This document shows, one piece after another, positions 63,398-64,000 of a DNA stretch of 64,000 bases. The stretch is from Paenibacillus chibensis. Its GTDB lineage: Bacteria > Bacillota > Bacilli > Paenibacillales > Paenibacillaceae. Within the stretch, counting starts at the first letter, position 1. Each line of letters starts with the position of its first letter. The notes under the pieces were generated by a model. It searched no databases and was not told the origin of the DNA. It saw only the letters and a program-made list of their open reading frames with translations. Position numbers and translations under genes: made by a program. Location of the stretch: assembly GCF_004001045.1 (NCBI RefSeq), contig NZ_BIMK01000004.1, positions 62,001 through 126,000 on the forward strand. Reading direction: 5' to 3'.

Positions 63398-64000
63398 ATG
63401 GCGAAAATGATTGACAAGGTAGCGCTGATTACGGGAGGCGCTTCTGGGATAGGGCTGTCGACTGCCAACTTAATGGCGAAAGAAGGGGCAAGGGTAGTCA
63501 TTGCCGATTTCAATGTAGACGGGGCAAAGGCAGCGGCTGAACAGATTCACGCGCAAGGCGGAGAAGCCGTGGGCGTATTTCTGGATGCCGGCAGTGAAGC
63601 CTCCATTAAGGAAGCCGTTGAATTCACAGTACAGCAGTACGGTAAAATCACGACTTTGTTCAACAATGTGGGCCTGACGAACCTGAAGAAGGATCTGGAT
63701 GTCGTTAACGTGGATTTGGACGAGTGGGACCGCTTGATGAACGTCAACCTGAAAAGCGTGCTGCTGGGCAGCAGGTTCGCGATTCCCCATATGATTCAAG
63801 CGGGCGGCGGTTCGATCATCAACACGGCTTCCATGGCGGGATTCGCCAGCGATGCGATTCGTGTTGCCTACGGCGCTTCGAAGGCAGGGGTTGTCAATCT
63901 TACGAAATATATCGCGACCCAATATGGCAAAAACAACATTCGCTGCAATGCGGTTGCACCGGGATTGATTTTGACACCGGCAGCCAAAAACAACATGTCT
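63398..64000 (+). CDS. SDR-family oxidoreductase (C-terminus beyond the right edge)
   Basis: The first 201 codons are present. ALITGGASGIGLS near residue 9, DFNVDG near 36 (NAD-type acidic residue), LFNNVGL near 87 (NNVG instead of NNAG), NTASMAGF near 140 and YGASKAG near 154 with Tyr-x3-Lys. Only the last quarter is missing. Probably controlled by the neighbouring GntR protein. Confidence 0.92.
   Translation, partial: MAKMIDKVALITGGASGIGLSTANLMAKEGARVVIADFNVDGAKAAAEQIHAQGGEAVGVFLDAGSEASIKEAVEFTVQQYGKITTLFNNVGLTNLKKDLDVVNVDLDEWDRLMNVNLKSVLLGSRFAIPHMIQAGGGSIINTASMAGFASDAIRVAYGASKAGVVNLTKYIATQYGKNNIRCNAVAPGLILTPAAKNNMS

Noticed and set aside
1-64000. rRNA or tRNA genes
   Set aside because: Looked for tRNA-like stems with TTCRA arms and CCA ends in the intergenic stretches and for rRNA-like sequence; nothing convincing was found by eye.

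Overview
The window looks like chromosome of a spore-former of the Paenibacillaceae (Paenibacillus or a close relative). The reasons are moderate GC with strong AGGAGG-type ribosome binding sites, TTG and GTG starts, MerR/TetR/GntR/AraC regulators beside small transport operons, an S-layer-homology (SLH) remnant, malate:quinone oxidoreductase, and a carboxynorspermidine dehydrogenase/decarboxylase pair. No rRNA, tRNA or CRISPR array was seen.

Positions 1-14,900 form a mobile, probably replicating, integrative element. Nearly everything is on the minus strand: a primase/polymerase-helicase fusion (4427-7366), then a five-gene unit of an unknown protein, a RadC-type JAB protein, a 54-residue protein and two overlapping large serine recombinases, the second running off the left edge. 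This parts list (DUF927-like replicative ATPase, RadC, paired Ccr-like recombinases) resembles staphylococcal SCC elements. Cargo includes a protein with nine 15-residue acidic repeats, a transposase-derived DNA-binding protein without catalytic residues, two membrane proteins, an XRE repressor and several unknowns.

Positions 15,000-18,300 hold an AT-rich type II restriction-modification cassette: a BglII/BstYI-like endonuclease, a D12-class adenine methylase convergent to it, and a second methylase, followed by a DUF3892 gene. A GNAT gene, a frameshifted IS110/IS1111-type transposase with a long noncoding tail, and a BtrH-like gene follow.

Positions 22,400-41,400 are ordinary accessory chromosome made of regulator/target pairs: MerR with a metallo-beta-lactamase-fold hydrolase; TetR with an FtsX-type ABC exporter; a CPBP protease next to a two-component system whose response regulator is frameshifted; AraC, DUF4386, a TMEM175-like channel, a nucleotidyltransferase, a chemoreceptor, LysR with an alpha/beta hydrolase, an M3 peptidase, an SDR and a DUF4062 protein.

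Positions 41,500-64,000 carry a SecA-like ATPase with no partner, a DHA2 exporter with its TetR regulator, a SMEK-domain (defence-associated) gene broken by one in-frame amber codon, a secreted SH3b protein, the norspermidine-type polyamine operon with an attenuator-like leader, an alkylation-repair protein, MerR with two SRPBCC proteins, an SLH remnant, a second FtsX-type ABC pair, an SDR, mqo, and a deoD-MFS operon. That operon and an SDR at the right edge flank a GntR/UTRA regulator and share a TTAG-N4-CTAA dyad. Several genes are decayed (13.0, 19.7, 26.7, 28.1, 32.0, 46.8 and 54.9 kb), so the region has a history of insertion and loss.
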